Assembly: GCA_037349315.1 (NCBI GenBank)
Contig: JBAIAC010000018.1
Coordinates: 5,828,001-5,892,000, forward strand
Length of the DNA stretch: 64,000 nt
DNA from: Chelydra serpentina
Taxonomy: Eukaryota > Chordata > Testudines > Chelydridae
Direction of reading: 5' to 3'
Below the pieces are notes generated by a model. The model had not been told where the DNA came from. It made no database searches and worked only from the letters and a program-made list of their open reading frames with translations. This document shows, in pieces, positions 33,270 to 45,714 of this stretch. Within the stretch, counting starts at the first letter, position 1. Each line of letters opens with the position of its first letter. The position numbers were made by a program, and so were the translations under genes.

Positions 33270-35870
33270 CTATAATGTCATTAGATTTTTATTCAAGAAG
33301 CCATCACTGCACACCAGAAGTTTTATCATCATCTCATTCTTTTTAATGTTCCCATTTGGGGGAATCTTAAGAATGCGGTTTGGAATATTTGGAATCTCAT
33401 ACTTGTCAGAGATTAAGATTTACTAATGGCAAGAAATTCATTTTCACCTTCCTGATATTGCTTTCACAGAGCTGCACTGTAGGACACTAGTTAGCTATGA
33501 CCTCTTTGAGAAGGTGAGCTGAACAGCTCTGAGGCATTACTCTCCCAAAACCAGCATCAGCTCCTGATGCCATGTGGAGAGAACATGATTTGTGAAGGTG
33601 TATAACAAACTCCACACAGCATCTCTACATATTTCAGATGTGGGCACATTGCAGATGGATGTTATTAAAGTTGACAGAGGACACCAAGCCAGTCCTGCTG
33701 TGCAGACACATGAACATTAGCCAGTTCATAAAAAGGTTGGTTCGTAGTATTATACACTTAAGATAGCCTTTGACATTAGATGGTTTGACCACAGAATATT
33801 CTCCATCATATATTCTGTTCAACTTTCTGAATTTCTTATTTCAGTTTCAGTTGTAGCTAATTTCTTTTTTTGACATCCAGTGTGAAAACTCACTTCCCCA
33901 GAATGATTATGGTGCTAGCCTTTGCAGAAGGCGGGGTGCAACAGGCAAGTGAGATTAATGAAACTGAACTCCAATAAACTTTGCGTCAGAAATTTGGGAT
34001 AAGGACCAGTACCACTTTGCCTTTATGGAATATAATATTAAATGGTTTGGCCATCAAGGCCTGCAACTCCAAGACCGTCTTGCCAAGGTGATGGCCATGA
34101 AAAATAAGACCTCTAATACTGAGAGCAAAATCCCAAAGCCCTACCTTGAGTTTAGTTAACACCAAATTCCAGGGGCCAGGTTCAAAAGATATTTTAAAAT
34201 GTATTTTGCTAGGGAAGACATCGGGCAGCAACTAAGTAAACCAAAGTTACCAGAGATAGCTTTGAAGACACCTGGACAGAAAAAAAATGCAATATTACTG
34301 GAGCTGAATAGCAAATCAGACTCTTTTAAATAGTTCCATTTGACAGTGTAACATTTCCTCGTATAAGGCTTTCTAGACGTCAACAATACTCTGCTTTGAT
34401 CTCCTCAGGTATGTATTAAATTCTCCTAGTCCTACTATCCAGTAGCTATCTTCTCAGATTAAAGGATATGATATCTTGATAAGCTTCCCAGATGCTTTGC
34501 TAATATAAGAGATCTTTTCTCCAGATGAGAGTGAATGGATGTTCTTTGGACAGAGCCATAAGCTCTGAGATCCAAGCCTGCCATAACCTTGCAGATGCAA
34601 CTAAAATTACTCAGAGTCTGTCTTGCCACATCTTCCTCAGTACTATGAGAAAGAAAAGAAAGTGAGGAAAGACATGAAGGAGCCCCTTCATGTTACTTGT
34701 TCACACCTGCAGTAAAAATAATCCATATCCAAATGACATCTCCTGACCCCAGCAAATATCTGGCAAGCCACAGAGAGTCTGAGTGACCAACTTTTCAACT
34801 CGGTTTCTCAGCTATGGACTTACATTTTCTTTCCTGCCAGGTGCAAAGCACATTCTGGGAGAATCGGCATCAGTTGCCCTGTGATTTATAAAAGAAGATA
34901 TAAGAGCCATTCTGAAGGCTCTCAGTTCTAACCAAGTTTACATGGAGTCTTCACTCCTAAGGCTTCCAAAATTCATAGACAAAGATTCTCTCTACCACAT
35001 ATTGGATGTGTTTAGGCCAAGCATTATCTGAGGAGCAGGATGAGAGAAGACCATCTCTTCAAGGCATTCTCTGGCAGTGTCCCCCAAATTAGAGTTTTTG
35101 ACCTTCTGAGATGGAAACATTAAGTTAAAACTGTAAACATTTGGTTTGTATACTAAAATCAATCACCCTTGCAAAAATCACACTAGTTTTTGCAAATGAA
35201 ATGACAGGTGTTGGCTGACATCTGGCCTAAACCTCATGAATAAAATATCACCTCCGCTCCTCCTTTATAAGTCCACTGCTTGGATGAAATTTCAGAACCT
35301 GTGCTCTAGTAGGGATGCCAGAGCTGTTGTGGAATCTAGGGTGTCCACTGTGAATAGTAGAACACACATTGAGAGTAAATTTAAAAAAAATCTTGGTCCC
35401 AAACAGAGATCTGCAGAGGGAATAAATAGCCCACAGAATGTTAACCAACCCCTGTAACCTTTGGCTTGTGTGAGCCAGTTATTAAGATACAGGTTCACCT
35501 GTAAGATTTGATACAGATGAGCTGCATCTACTTTTAAAGTGTCTGATTAATATCCTAGAAACTGCCCACTAGCCCAAAGAGCAATAGCTTACACAGGTTA
35601 CAACCCTAAGCAATTGTACACCATGAGCCAGAGATACTATGCTTTTGTCTTATGGAGATGAGCAAATAATCATCTCAAAGGTTGAGGGCCTTGAAACACT
35701 CCTTTCCTGAGATTCTAAAAGCATGAAAACACTAACAATTAAAATAGTAAAAATAGAATATGAACATATAATTAAAGACTGTATCATAATCCATATACAC
35801 AAGGGAGCTGAATTAAGGCTGCACAAGCATACGTACAGATCCAGTTCCCCCCATAAACCCCAGCTCTTGT
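33270..35870. other. Unassigned DNA
   Basis: No supported exon, RNA gene or assignable element. The short overlapping frames at 33986-34386 and 35236-35498 lack motifs. Confidence 0.4.
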
Positions 35871-35874
35871 GAGA

Positions 35875-36180
35875 TCTGTCTCTCCTCCCTCCCACAACCT
35901 GGTTCCTAGTCCTAGTTTCCATGTCCAGCCATTCCCAGTTTCCCTCTCCCCTCATCTCCTTGTCCGATCTCAGTGTTCTTCACTGGCCAACTGGCTCCCA
36001 GTTTCCCCCATCAGCTCCCAGTCCAAGTCTCTTTGCCCAACCAATCCTAGTTTTCTAACCCTCAACTCTCAGTAAAACAATTTCTCCGTCCCTCCCCTCA
36101 ATCCCAGTCTCATCAGACAAACACTTTTTCCTCCCCTCAATCTGGCAATTGTCCTCTCTGCATTTTAGTCAGTTTCTACT
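35875..36180. repeat. Degenerate pyrimidine-rich minisatellite
   Basis: Repeated variants of CCCAGTTTCCCYC and TCTYTTTGYCCAACCA recur about every 35-50 bases, with high divergence. It gives stop-poor frames on both strands that are not genes. It may be the inside of an unidentified transposon, as in the hAT element at 17 kb. Confidence 0.5.
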
Positions 36181-38984
36181 TCCATACTGCCTGGGCACCT
36201 GCAGGGCTATTTCTGAAAGCACAGGAGAGGCAGGCTCTCTGCTTTCAGTTCTGGTGGCTGGCCCCACCCTGGCACACACCAGCATATTCACAGAAAATCC
36301 ACCTTTGCCTCCATAGCCTTAGGCTAGCTAGAGCATGCTCATTCACTCTTTAGGGATGGTAATATGCAGTCCTGGCAGACACAAGAATTGTGAGGGAATG
36401 GAGAGTTCTTAGTCAGCGTGTAGGGATGGTGCATGTGCAGTACAATCAGCACTAGGGTCTGAGAGGGGCTTATGCATGCTCAGTGAGGGTAGAAGCTTTG
36501 GAGATTTTAGCTCCTAAAAATTTCAGAAGTGTTTTCTGAGCATGTGTCAACTTTTCAAAGGCTTATAACTAGTCCAAATTTGGGCAAATTTTCATACAAA
36601 CAATAAAAGGCAAATCAATGACACAAAGGCCACCCAAACTATATTTTAGGTCCTTGAACAAAGCACATCGGTGGTAGAGTCCTCAAAGAAAAGGTCAACA
36701 GAACTTTTTAACATTGCAAAACAAAACATGTTTCTCTAGCCTCATTCTCAGAAGAGGCTGAACTATTTTGGCCAAAGATTTCCAAAAATGATCATCCTGA
36801 GGAAGACACTCAGTCCAAACTGCTAAGTTTGGCAAAGTTCTAAGTAACTAAGAAGAGGGTCTTATAACAGAAGTGTCAAGCAACCTTCATAATAGATGGT
36901 ACTACCAGCCCTCTCTATAATAATACTTCACACGTGACCAGTTCTTACATACAAGTACTGTGCAAATTCTACATTAAATGTAACAATTTTTTTATTTAGA
37001 AACTGTTTGTCCCCTATGATTGTAAGTTCCCTGGAGCAGGACTGTCTTTAAGTGTGTGGAAATAGCACAGTAGATAATGGACACCAACCCAAATAAATAT
37101 TAATACTAACATTAATAATACATTAAGGCCAGACTTTCAAGACATTGCGTGTTCCTCACATGTTTAAATCCAACATTAAGACATAGAAGGTGAAATTCTG
37201 GCCTTCCTGAAGTCAACAGGAGTTTTGCCCTTGACTTCAATAGGACTAGGATTTCACCCATATAAAGTCTATTTTCCAGCACCTACAAAAGGAAGCCCCA
37301 AACAGGATGTAAATCCCCTATTAATGTATCAGATGGCAACATCCAAACCTTGCAAAAAGTGGGAAAGAGTTAGTAGAACAATAATTCTAGTCACACAACT
37401 TAATTCCAACCTGGATCACAAGTGCCAAAATTAGTATTTTAAGTCTTTTAATATCCCTAGATAAAAGGTATTATACAAGTGAAAAGTTTATTATTTGGTT
37501 TCGGCACCAGAACTGAGCTGACTGTAATACTTTGTGACAACAGACACAAAACATTCCCCATTCACTTCTCTCAGCATAACAAATACAGCTGATCTAATAA
37601 ACTTCAGCATGACTAGATGAAACATCCCTAATCCCTATTCCCCTAACTGTAGGTATGCTGCTTCTGAACCATCTGCAAACACACCACGACACAGGCTTAA
37701 GAAAAAAAATCATCAAAATACATAACACTTAAAAATACCTTTTTCTCTTTTCATTGTTCTCCGTTGATCTCATGTCCGTATGTTTCTATGTTTTATTCTC
37801 ATTTATGCTAAATATGTAGTGCTGCTCACAGCTGACAAGTCCAATTGCAGGACATGATTATTTTTTTAATAATTTCTTTGTGTACCAAGCACTTTACGTT
37901 TAATTATTTTATACACCTGGCAAAGTGAGTATCTGATCATGTCTCAGCTATTTTGATGGTAGTTAAGTGACTTGCGTATTTCAAGCCAACCTCTCATTTC
38001 TATATAAACTACCTTTCTTGTGATATGCAATTTCTATTAAAGGAAAAAGATTCTTCAGGGCAAGAATCTTTAAAAATCTAATCATAGTCCTTGTAGTTTT
38101 CAAAGTCAGTTTCAAATATCCAAATGCATAGGGACTGACATGTAATTGTAACTCAATTTTATTCAGAATATAATGTAATTTTACTAATATCTATATTAGA
38201 CATAAAAAGATGAGGTGTCTTATAAAGGACTCTATCATTCATTAATACTATTGAGGAACTGTCATGCTAAAAGTTATTTCTAACTTTCTTCATGTATTTT
38301 ATAGGATTAAACAAAATTGTATTATGCATTATTTATTGCCTAATTTTTAAATGTCTCTATCATAGTCATTGTGAATCTACAGCTTAATATATCAGAGGAA
38401 AATATAAAATTTCTAGATACAGTATTCTGGCCAAGCAAGAACAAAGAAAGAATATTGTCAATTCCATCAAATCTTCAGATTCCATCCAACTATGGCTACT
38501 TAGCATAGCTGTGATATTTTTTAATATTTTGAAAAGCAAATACATTTGTATTCTTCAAGAAAATGTCATACCTTAGAGATGGAGGACCCAATTCTACACT
38601 CAATTGCAGAAGCGTCACTACCATTGAATTCATTTGTGAACACCACGTAAGTGAATGCAGAATTTAGCTCAATGTGTGTGGGGGAGAGGGGTAGAATTAC
38701 TTGAGCTTTCTAATTACAAATGGAAACAATCAATATTTTACTTTTTGTAGCAATATAATATATTTTGATGAACTTGATATATAATCCTGTCATTCATAAG
38801 AATATGTGAATGTCTACAGTATCAATATATGAACCGATAGGAAAGTGAGACCAAATTATGCCCTAATTTAATTTACACCTGTGTAAATGCATGGCCGACT
38901 CTAATTACTCTAGATTACAGTGGCAGAAGTAAGACAAAATCCTACCCTATTCTATTTTGGTATTTCTAAAGTATTCATAAATTC
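36181..38984. other. Unassigned DNA
   Basis: Apart from the hairpin repeat at 37189-37258, I see nothing assignable. No exon is supported. Confidence 0.4.
37189..37258. repeat. Hairpin repeat (GGTGAAATTCTGG...ATTTCACC)
   Basis: A 70-bp imperfect palindrome of the same family as 29989 and 54333, with arms GGTGAAATTCTGG and GGATTTCACC and the shared core CTGAAGTCAACAGGAGTTTTG. Confidence 0.75.
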
Positions 38985-39345
38985 ATAGACTATAATGCCA
39001 GAAGGAACCATTAGATCATCTAGTCTGAGCTCCTGTATATATCACAGGCCCTTACATTTCACACAGTTACCCCTGCATGGTGCACAATAATTTGCGTTTG
39101 ACATGATTGCCTAAAGCATATCTTCCAGAAAGGCATCCAGCTTTGATTTGAAGATCTAGAGACAGAGAGAATCCACCACTTCCCTGGTAGGTTGTTCCAA
39201 AGGTTAATTACCCTCATTGCTAAAAATTTTTGATTTATTTCTGATTTGAATGTATTTGTCTTCCGCTTCCAACTAATGGTTCTGTAGAGGGATATTTTAA
39301 TAAACAACCAGGTGCCTAAGCCACTGCCAACTATTGGGATGGTCT
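38985..39345 (-). mobile_element. CR1 LINE, 3' part of an interrupted copy
   Basis: The left edge has the CR1 3' end in reverse (CATAGACTATAATGCCAGAAGG...CATCTAGTCTGAG). The minus frame at 39059-39307 gives the ORF2 C-terminal pattern, including NQKFLAMRVINLWNNLPGK. Coding continues on the far side of a 1.7-kb insertion at 41082-41710, so both pieces are one original CR1. Confidence 0.75.
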
Positions 39346-40104
39346 ATCAATTATTTTGCATATGGCTAGGAACAGTTATTTAGTGGATCTTTGCAGTAAC
39401 TTAGCTTAGTTAAGGCGAAGCCAGAAGTGAGGAGGGGTGAACCTGACCCTCTGTGTCCTTTTCTTGGAGTACGGGGGTGAAAGTCTGTGAAAAACAGGCA
39501 GTCTGGAAATATGTACACCTGCCAGACTAACGAGCCGAAAACCACAACACCGCATCCTGTTTTTGGCAAACCTTGCAACCTTTGCTTTTGCTCCATTTGA
39601 CCAGCTATGCAATACTTTTGATTGACATGTTTTTGTAATTTGGGGGGTATCAAAGGGAATTAGGAGTCTGAGTCAAGTGGATCGCTTTGTGGACACAACA
39701 AGATCTCCAGCCGCAGATGGACAGCTGGCCACTGGACACACTACCGCTGAAATCACCCAAAGACCACTCCAAACTCCTGAGGGGTAATCCTAGGGGTATT
39801 TTGCAGTTTGGAGTGCTTTATAACCTATTGTATTTGTGCGTGCTTGAGAATAGATAAAGCAGTGACTAAGTAGAGGCATTCTGTTGGGAGTGCAGGGAAT
39901 TAAAAAGTACTGGCTTTAAGTGAAAGCACATGGTTTTGATTTGTTTGTGTCACCCACATAGCAGATAGACATGCTGCGTCTCCCTTGGTTTGTCCTGATA
40001 CCGACTCACAAAAAGTAAAGTTACCAAGAGCTTCGAGTTCATTGTAACCCAGGTACTGAGAGCTTCAGATTCACTGGAACCCCAGGTAACAGTTCTTGTT
40101 ATGT
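39346..40104. other. Unidentified insert between CR1 and Penelope
   Basis: This ~760-bp stretch separates the CR1 C-terminus from the Penelope end. TTTATAACC near 39820 and AGATAAAGC near 39853 could be LTR promoter and polyadenylation signals, but I found no ends or target duplication. The minus frame at 39366-39653 has no known motif. Confidence 0.35.
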
Positions 40105-41079
40105 TTCAGTGTAGTAGCCGTGTTAGTCTGTGTCAGCAAAAAGAAAACAAGAAAAATACCTGTGGCACCTTAGAGACTAACAAATTTATTTCAGCATAAG
40201 CTTTTGTGGGTTAAGAACCCACTTCATCGGATGCATGGAATGGAACATACAGTGAACAGATATTTATACATTCAAAGAAACATGAGAAGGTGGAAGTGTC
40301 TATACCAATGTTAAGAGGCTAATTAATTGAAAGGAACTGTTATCAGTAGAAACTTTTGAAGTGATAATCAACAGGGGCCATTACAGACAGTTGACACAAA
40401 GGTGTTAAGGGGGGAAATAAATTCAATTAATGTAATGACCGAGCCATCCACGGTCAATATTCAAGCCTAAGGTAATGGTATCTAGTTTGCATATTAATTC
40501 CAATTCCGCAGTTTCTCATTGGAGCCTCTTTTTGAAGTTATTTTGTTGCAAAATTGCTACTTTTATATCTGTCATTGAGTGATTAGAGAGGTTGAAGTGT
40601 TCACCTACTGGCTTTTGAATGTGATGATTCCTGATGTCAGATTTGTGTCCGTTTATTCTTTTGCGTAGAGACTGTCCAGTTTGGCCAATGTACATGGCAG
40701 AGGGGCATTGCTGGCACATGATGACATACATCACATTGGTAGATGTGCAGGTGAACGAGCCCATGATGGTGTGGCTGATGTGATTAGGTCCTATGATGGT
40801 GTCACTTGAATAGATATGTGGACAGAGTTGGCATCGGGCTTTGTTGCAAGGATAGGATCCCGGGATAGTGTTTTTGTTGTATGGTGTGTGGTTGCTGGTG
40901 AGTATTTGCTTCAGGTTGGGGGGCTGTCTGTAAGCGAGGACTGGTCTGTTTCCCAAGATCTGTGAGAGTGAGGGATCATCTTTCAGGATAGGTTGTAGAT
41001 CTTTGAGGATGCGCTGGAGAGGTTTTAGTTGGGGGCTGAAGGTGACGGCTAGTGTTATTCTTGTTATGCCTTTCCCCAC
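40105..41079 (-). mobile_element. Penelope-like element, 3' part with GIY-YIG endonuclease
   Basis: The minus frame 41079-40516 (187 codons) contains a cysteine/histidine cluster (CNKARCQLCPH) at about residues 78-88. A GIY-YIG nuclease block follows (MYVIMCQQC...YIGQTGQSLRKR, about residues 118-145). This linker-plus-GIY-YIG order is diagnostic of Penelope-like elements. The 3' end continues to about 40105 with the GCTTATGCTGAAATAAATTT and GTCTCTAAGGTGCCACAG segments shared by the other copies. The RT domain upstream is missing: 5' truncation places the break at the CR1 boundary near 41080. It is inserted in a CR1. Confidence 0.85.
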
Positions 41080-41081
41080 TA

Positions 41082-41710
41082 GATTAAAGAGTCCTTTACT
41101 ATCTGGTAATTTTTTTCCCTGTGAAAGTACTCACACCCTGTAATCAAGTTGCCTCTAAATCTTCTTGCTGATAAGCTAAACAGACTGACCTGTTTAAGTC
41201 TTTCATTGTAAAGCATTTTCTCCAACTTTCGGATTACTTTTCTGACTCTTTTCTGCAGCCTCACCAGTTTCTCAATTATTTTTTAAAATTCAGACATCAA
41301 AACTGTACACAGTATTCTGGTATCAGTCTCACCAACACCATATACAGTGGTAAATTCACCTCCCTACTCATACCCACTACTTCCCTGTTTATACAGTTAA
41401 GAATTGCATTAGCCCTTTTTGCCACAGCACCACACTAAGAACTCATGGTCAGCTGCTTATTCACTCTGACACCTAGAACTTTTTCAGAATCACTATTTTC
41501 CAGGATATAGACCCCCATTCTGTAGGTATGGCCTGCATGCCTTCTCCCTAGATGTATAACTATGCATTTGACTATATTAAAATACATTTTCCTTGAATGG
41601 GCTCAGATTACCATGCAATCCAGATCACTCTGTTTGGCTGCCTTGTCCTCATCATTATTTACATTTCACCCATCTTTGAGATACTGCACTGTTTTCAGTC
41701 CCAGGGAATT
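41082..41710 (-). mobile_element. CR1 LINE, 5' part of the interrupted copy
   Basis: Minus-strand coding gives RLQKRVRKVIRKLEKMLYNE...RRFRGNLI, the ORF2 segment directly preceding the part at 38985-39345. Upstream DNA continues as decayed CR1 RT to about 41700. The split reading frame resumes across the insertion, which proves the order of events: CR1 first, Penelope later. Confidence 0.7.
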
Positions 41711-41769
41711 TCTTTATTTCCATGTTAATGTTTCAAATCAATTATGCACTTTATGGCAAAGGCCAGGAA

Positions 41770-42445
41770 ACTCAGGATGGCTTTAGACCTAGTATTCCCA
41801 AAGCAAAGGAAGAACAGGAAGAATAGTAAGATACCAATATGGCTTTATCAGGAGCTCTAAAATGACATGAAAAATCAAAAAGGAATACTACAGAAAGTGG
41901 AAACATGGAAGAATCGCTAAGGAGGAGTATAAAAGGAGAGCAAAAGCATCTAGGGACAAGATCAGAAAAGCTAAGATACAAAATGAGTTACACATAGCAA
42001 GGGACATAAAAGGCAGTAAGAAGAGGTTCTTTACCTACATTAGGAGCAAGAGAAAGGTTACTGAAAATATAGGTCTTCTAGTTAGCAGGGAAGTAGAGCC
42101 AATAACAGATGATATCAAGAAGGATGAGTTGTTTAATGCCTATTTTGCTTCACTCTTCACTAAAAAGGTTAATGATACTCAACACAATTAATATTAACAA
42201 CAGGGGGGAAGGAACACAAGCCAAAATAGGGAAATAACAGTTTAAAGACTATTTCGATGAGTTAGATGTATTCAAGTCAGCAGGGCATGATGAAATTCAC
42301 CTAGGGTACTTAAAGAACTAGCTGACACAATCTCCAAACTGTTAGCAAATATCTTCAAGAGGACAGGACAGGTCCCAGAAGACTGAAGAAGGGCAAAAAC
42401 AGTACTTATCTTTAAAAGGGGGAACAATGAGGACCCAGGGAAACA
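41770..42445 (+). mobile_element. CR1 LINE fragment (pre-RT and early RT)
   Basis: The plus strand encodes decayed CR1 ORF2. A lysine-rich RKSKRNTTESGNMEE-like region corresponds to KKKQKAYKEW in the younger CR1. It is followed by a block with EPITDDIKKDELFNAYFASLF, then a KELADTI-like and a TGQVPED-like block. It ends at the point where RT motif 2 would begin. Confidence 0.7.
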
Positions 42446-42449
42446 TGTC

Positions 42450-43335
42450 CCTTTTTTTAAACCTTTGCTCTTACATCAGGTTTTCTAAATCTTTTATCAT
42501 TTTTGTTGCTTTCCTTTGGACTCTCTCCAATTTGTCCACATCTTACCTAAAGCATGGCACCCAAAATTTGAACCAGTACTCCAGCACCAAGTAAAACAGG
42601 GCAATTACCTCTCATGTTTTACACAGGACACTCCTGTTAATACACACCATAATAATGTTAGCATTTTTCCACAATTGTATCACATTGTTGACTCATAATT
42701 GTGATCCACTATAACCCATATACCCTTTTCAACAATACTACTACCTAGCTAGTTATTCCCCATTTTGTAGTTGTGCATTTGATTTTTCCTTCTTAAGTGA
42801 AGTACTTTGCACTTGTCTTTATAGAAATTTCATCTTATTGATTTAAGACCAGTTCTCCAATTTGTGCAGGTTGTTTCGAATTCTAATCTTGTCCTCCAAA
42901 ATGCTTGCAACCCCTTTCATCTTGGTGTCACCTGCAAATTTTAAAGCATACTGTCTACTCCATTATCCAAGTCATTAATGAAAATATTGAATAGTACTGG
43001 ACCCAGGACTGACCTGTGTGGAACCCCATGAGATATGCCCTCTCAGTTTGACAGTGAACCATTGATAACTATTATTTGAGTACAGTCTTTCAACCAGTTC
43101 TGTAGCCACCATATAATAATTTAATCTAGACCACATTTCCCTCCTTTGCTTACGAGAATGTCGTATGGGTCCGTGTCACAAACCTTACTAAAGTTAAAAT
43201 ATATCATATTTATTGCTTCCCCCATCCACTAGGCCAGTAACCATGTCAGAGAAGGAAATTAAGTTAGCATGTGTTCTTGATGAATCCATGATGGCTATTC
43301 CTTATAACAAAATTATCCTCGGGGTATTTACAAAC
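42450..43335 (-). mobile_element. CR1 LINE fragment (RT core) in inverted orientation
   Basis: On the minus strand the order NFSKVCDTDPYDILVSK (motif A region), GVPHRSVLGPVLFNIFINDLD (motif B region) and KDKCKVLHL is readable, with stops and shifts. It adjoins plus-strand CR1 pieces on both sides, giving a head-to-head and tail-to-tail pile-up. Confidence 0.7.
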
Positions 43336-43383
43336 TGATTGTTTAATAGTTTGTTCTGGTATCTTTTCAAGGGAAATCTGAGA

Positions 43384-43735
43384 GTCTTTATATTTGTTAA
43401 AGGCAGTTACAAAGAGGACTGTGATCAATTTTTCTCCATATCCACTGAAGATAGGACAAGAAGTTATGGGATTTATCTGGAACAAGGGAGATTTAGCTTT
43501 GATATTAGGAAAAAACTAACTATCAGTGTAGTTAAGCACAGGAATAGGCTTCCAAGGGAGGTTGTGGAATCCCCTTCATTGAAGGTTTTTAAGTACAAGT
43601 GGGACAAACACCTATCATAGATTATCTAAGTTTACTTGGTCCTACCTCAGCACAGTGGGCTGGACTTGATAACTCCTGGAGGTCTCTTCCAGCCCTACAT
43701 ACCTATGATTCTACGATTTCACTGTCAACCAGATC
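43384..43735 (+). mobile_element. CR1 3' end with ORF2 C-terminus
   Basis: Coding similar to EDRTRSYGIYLEQGRF...[17 protein letters not shown] is followed by the 3' tail (GGCTGGACTTGATAACTCC, then TCTCTTCCAGCCCTACATAC and CTATGATTCTACGATT). It is of a different, older subfamily than the copy at 43796. Confidence 0.8.
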
Positions 43736-43780
43736 TTTACCTTCAAACAACTTTTTGAAAAGATGGCTGAATTTAATAAG

Positions 43781-43812
43781 TATGTGCAGCATTCTTATTA
43801 ATGCTGCACATA
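43781..43812. repeat. 13-bp inverted repeat at a CR1 5' junction
   Basis: TATGTGCAGCATT and its exact complement are separated by CTTATT. The right arm is the start of the CR1 copy at 43796. The left arm is in flanking DNA. Confidence 0.8.
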
Positions 43813-44646
43813 CAGAGGGACCTAGACAAATTAGAGGATTGGGCCAAAAGAAATCTGATGAGGTTCAACAAGGACAAGTGCAGAGTCCTGCACTTAGGAC
43901 GGAAGAATCCCATGCACTGCTACAGACTAGGGACCGAATGGCTGGGGAGCAGTTCTGCAGAAAAGGACCTAGGGGTTACAGTGGACGAAAAGCTGAATAT
44001 GAGTCAACAGTGTGCCCTTGTTGCCAAGAAGGCTAACGGCATTTTGGGCTGTATAAGTAGGGGCATTTCCAGCAGATCGAGGGACGTGATTATTCCCCTC
44101 TATTCGGCACTGGTGAGGCCTCATTTGGAGTACTGTGTCCAGTTTTGGGCCCCACACTACAAAAAGGATGTGGATAAATTGGAAAGAGTCCAACGGAGGG
44201 CAACAAAAATGATTAGGGGGCTGGAGCACATGACTTATGAGGAGAGGCTGAGGGAACTGAGATTGTTTAGCCTGCAGAAGAGAAGAGTGAGGGGGGATTT
44301 GATAGCTGCTTTCAACTACCTAAAAGGGGGTTCCAAAGAGGATGGATCTAGACTGTTCTCAGTGGTAGAAGATGACAGAACAAGGAGTAATGGTCTCAAG
44401 TTGCAGAGGGGGAGGTTTAGGTTGGATATTAGGAAAAACTTTTTCACTAGTAGGGTGGTGAAGCACTGGAATGGGTTACCTAGGGAGGTGGTGGAATCTC
44501 CTTCCTTAGAGGTTTTTAAGGTCAGGCTTGACAAAGCCCTGGCTGGGATGATCTAGTTGGGGTTGGTCCTGCTTTGAGCAGGGGGTTGGACTAGATGACC
44601 TCCTGAGGTCCCTTCCAACCCTGAGATTCTATGATTCTATGATTCT
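43796..44646 (+). mobile_element. 5'-truncated CR1 LINE with intact 3' end
   Basis: It carries the last ~250 codons of ORF2, a 3' untranslated tail with GGACTAGATGACCTCCTGAG and the terminal CR1 octamer repeat (ATTCTATG three times at 44625-44646). It is relatively young, because the coding part has no stop. Confidence 0.9.
43801..44556 (+). pseudogene. CR1 ORF2 C-terminal 251 codons
   Basis: The frame covers the part after the RT catalytic motifs: [70 protein letters not shown] and [15 protein letters not shown]. All match, in order, the C-terminal part of the larger CR1 at 48414. The truncated 5' end removes the endonuclease and the catalytic RT residues, so it cannot be active. The first methionine is incidental. 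Confidence 0.85.
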
Positions 44647-44999
44647 TTTATAGATTTCCATGAGGCCTTTGATTTAGTGCACTGACCAAGTTTCTGGGAT
44701 CTGATGAGGCAACTCTAGGTCCCTGTCACTGATAGAAGAGCTCTACAGTAGAATGGAAAGGTGTGTTCAACTCAATGGCAGATACGTAGCATAATAAATT
44801 TCCCATGAATTTGGCTAGGCTGTGTTTTGTTACCACCGTTGTTCAATATCAGCACTGATTGGTTAGTAGTTAAGCCTGAGGAAACAGCTATTGGTGGTGT
44901 TGAGCTGAATACAGTTTTGTTTTTGGATCTTGAATATTCTGAGGACATTGTCTGGCTGGCTCTGTTTGGTGAACTGCTGAAGCTGATCCAGTCAGGCAT

Positions 45000-45140
45000 A
45001 GATTCATACACTGCAAGACCAGAATGGACCATTATGATAATCTAATCTGACCTCCTGTATACCACAGGTCATAGAACTTCTCCACAATAATTCTCTTTAA
45101 TCTAGAACCTGTATTTGAAAAAAATATCCAATCCATGAAG
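45000..45140 (-). mobile_element. CR1 3' end fragment
   Basis: TAGATTCATACACTGCAAGA, CATTATGATAATCTAATCTG and ACCTCCTGTATACCACAGG form the reversed CR1 3' end, as also seen at 38990-39060 and 47985-48060. It is inserted in the second LINE. Confidence 0.75.
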
Positions 45141-45328
45141 TAGTACGCATTGATCTAGTTATTAATCTGATAACATGAATTTCCTGGCCATTGCTATTAA
45201 GCAACCTCCAAATTCAGATTACAACAAGATCAGTACAACAAGCCCAGATGGGACATTAAGCAGGTGGCAACTGTCAAATTCTTAGGAAGCATCATAGACC
45301 ATGCTGGGGGATCCTTAAAATTGTGGAC

Positions 45329-45714
45329 TGTGACAGTATGCTGGGCAGGAACTCCCGAGCCAGCCCTCTGTCACACCAGCTCCAATTAAGGGAGGTAAAT
45401 TGGAGCTGCCTAGAGAAACCTGCACCTGATTGGCGAATGGGAAACAGCTACCAGCCTAATTAGCCTGGGGCTACATACAGGGCCAGAGGAAGGAAGCCAG
45501 GAGGGGAGCCAGAGAGTGGAAGGAGAGTGGTAGCTCTTCCCTTTTGAGTTCAGAAGCTGAGAAATCCTTAAGTCTGAAAACCCAAGCTGTATATGGTGAG
45601 AAGGTGGTGGAAACACACGCTGTAAATAAACTGCACGGGTGATTGTTGAGCCCCGAGGGTCTCTGAGTGGTTTGTGAACGTAGCCGAGGCAGGACCAAAG
45701 GGAGCTCTGCTACA
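45329..45714 (+). mobile_element. Solo LTR, 386 bp
   Basis: It begins TGTGACAGTATGC and ends GCTCTGCTACA. The flanks TGGAC (45324-45328) and CGGAC (45715-45719) match in 4 of 5 positions, suggesting a 5-bp duplication with one mutation. AATAAA at 45625-45630 sets plus orientation. It interrupts the second LINE. Confidence 0.75.
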
